Below the pieces are notes generated by a model. The model saw only the letters and a program-made list of their open reading frames with translations, did no database searches and had not been told where the DNA came from. A stretch of DNA of 14,336 bases from DASSTJ01 sp035707965 (GTDB lineage Bacteria; Actinomycetota; Actinomycetes; Actinomycetales; Angustibacteraceae). Below, piece by piece: positions 13,993 to 14,336 of this stretch (the first letter of the stretch is position 1; every line of letters starts with the position of its first letter). The stretch lies in contig DASSTJ010000061.1 in assembly GCA_035707965.1 (NCBI GenBank), forward strand, positions 1 to 14,336, read 5' to 3'. Made by a program: the position numbers and the translations under genes.

Positions 13993-14336
13993 ATGAGCGA
14001 CCCCCGCTCCGGGACGAACGGCCGCTCCTACCGCTCGTTGTCGCTGTGGCACTCGACGCTGCCGCCGCAGGACGACCTGCGGCGGCGACCAGCCCTCGAC
14101 GGCGACACGACGGCCGACGTGTGCATCGTCGGGGCCGGCTACACCGGGCTCTGGACCGCTTACTACCTGAACCGTCTCGACCCGTCGCTCGACGTGCTCG
14201 TGGTGGAGGCTGAGACGGCCGGGTTCGGCGCCAGCGGCCGGAACGGTGGTTGGTGCTCCGCGCTGCTGCCGCAGGGCGTCAGCACCATCGCGCGCGCCCA
14301 CGGCCGCGAGGCCGCGCTCGCCATGCGTCGCGCGAT
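13993..14336 (+). CDS. FAD-dependent oxidoreductase, DAO family (copy 2), 3' end beyond window
   Basis: The first 114 residues are visible. They hold the FAD-binding motif VGAGYTGLWTA with GxGxxG at 47-52, Glu72 at the end of the second strand, and GASGRNGGW at 79-87. These are the same landmarks as in the protein at the left edge (VGAGFTGLWTA, SGRNGGF), so the two are paralogues. The ALDGD segment before the FAD motif is also shared. The DAO family oxidises amines and amino acids; in this operon, after an aminotransferase, an amine or gamma-glutamyl-amine oxidase role is likely. The substrate-binding half lies past the right edge, so the substrate cannot be judged. Confidence 0.88.
   Translation, partial: MSDPRSGTNGRSYRSLSLWHSTLPPQDDLRRRPALDGDTTADVCIVGAGYTGLWTAYYLNRLDPSLDVLVVEAETAGFGASGRNGGWCSALLPQGVSTIARAHGREAALAMRRA

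Noticed and set aside
1..14336. Possible mobile elements, CRISPR arrays, tRNA or rRNA genes
   Set aside because: No transposase-like protein, terminal repeats, spaced repeats or RNA gene signatures were seen on either strand.

Overview
The window is very GC-rich, gene-dense and tightly packed, with many GTG starts, short overlaps between genes and Tat-type lipoprotein signals. This fits a high-GC actinobacterium. The genus cannot be read from the sequence alone. There are no rRNA, tRNA, CRISPR or mobile elements. No gene-free stretch exceeds 300 bases; the longest is 277 bases, at 6646-6922.

The whole window reads as one polyamine (probably putrescine) uptake and breakdown locus made of four transcription units. 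Unit 1 runs leftward from about 6645 to the left edge: aldehyde dehydrogenase, Tat lipoprotein polyamine-binding protein, ABC ATPase, two permeases, and an FAD-dependent amine oxidoreductase that is cut by the window edge. Facing away from it is a PucR-family regulator (6923-8572). Unit 3 runs leftward from 11246 to 8591: a second aldehyde dehydrogenase and a second binding protein with no permease of its own, one base apart. Divergent from it, unit 4 runs rightward: an Lrp/AsnC regulator, a class III aminotransferase (ATGA overlap), a small FMN-binding protein of the pyridoxamine-phosphate-oxidase superfamily, and a second FAD-dependent oxidoreductase cut by the right edge.

A working model, which is inference from families and layout: the binding protein(s) and PotABC-type transporter import the polyamine. 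The aminotransferase, or one of the FAD oxidoreductases acting on the free or gamma-glutamylated amine, makes an aminoaldehyde. The two aldehyde dehydrogenases oxidise the aldehyde to GABA or a related amino acid. PucR and Lrp sit at the two divergent promoter regions and are the likely local regulators.

The most notable feature is that nearly every part occurs twice (binding protein, aldehyde dehydrogenase, FAD oxidoreductase, regulator), while the transporter core, aminotransferase and FMN-type protein occur once. I see no clearly new class of system. The less explained parts are the orphan second binding protein, the FMN-type protein and the use of a PucR regulator.
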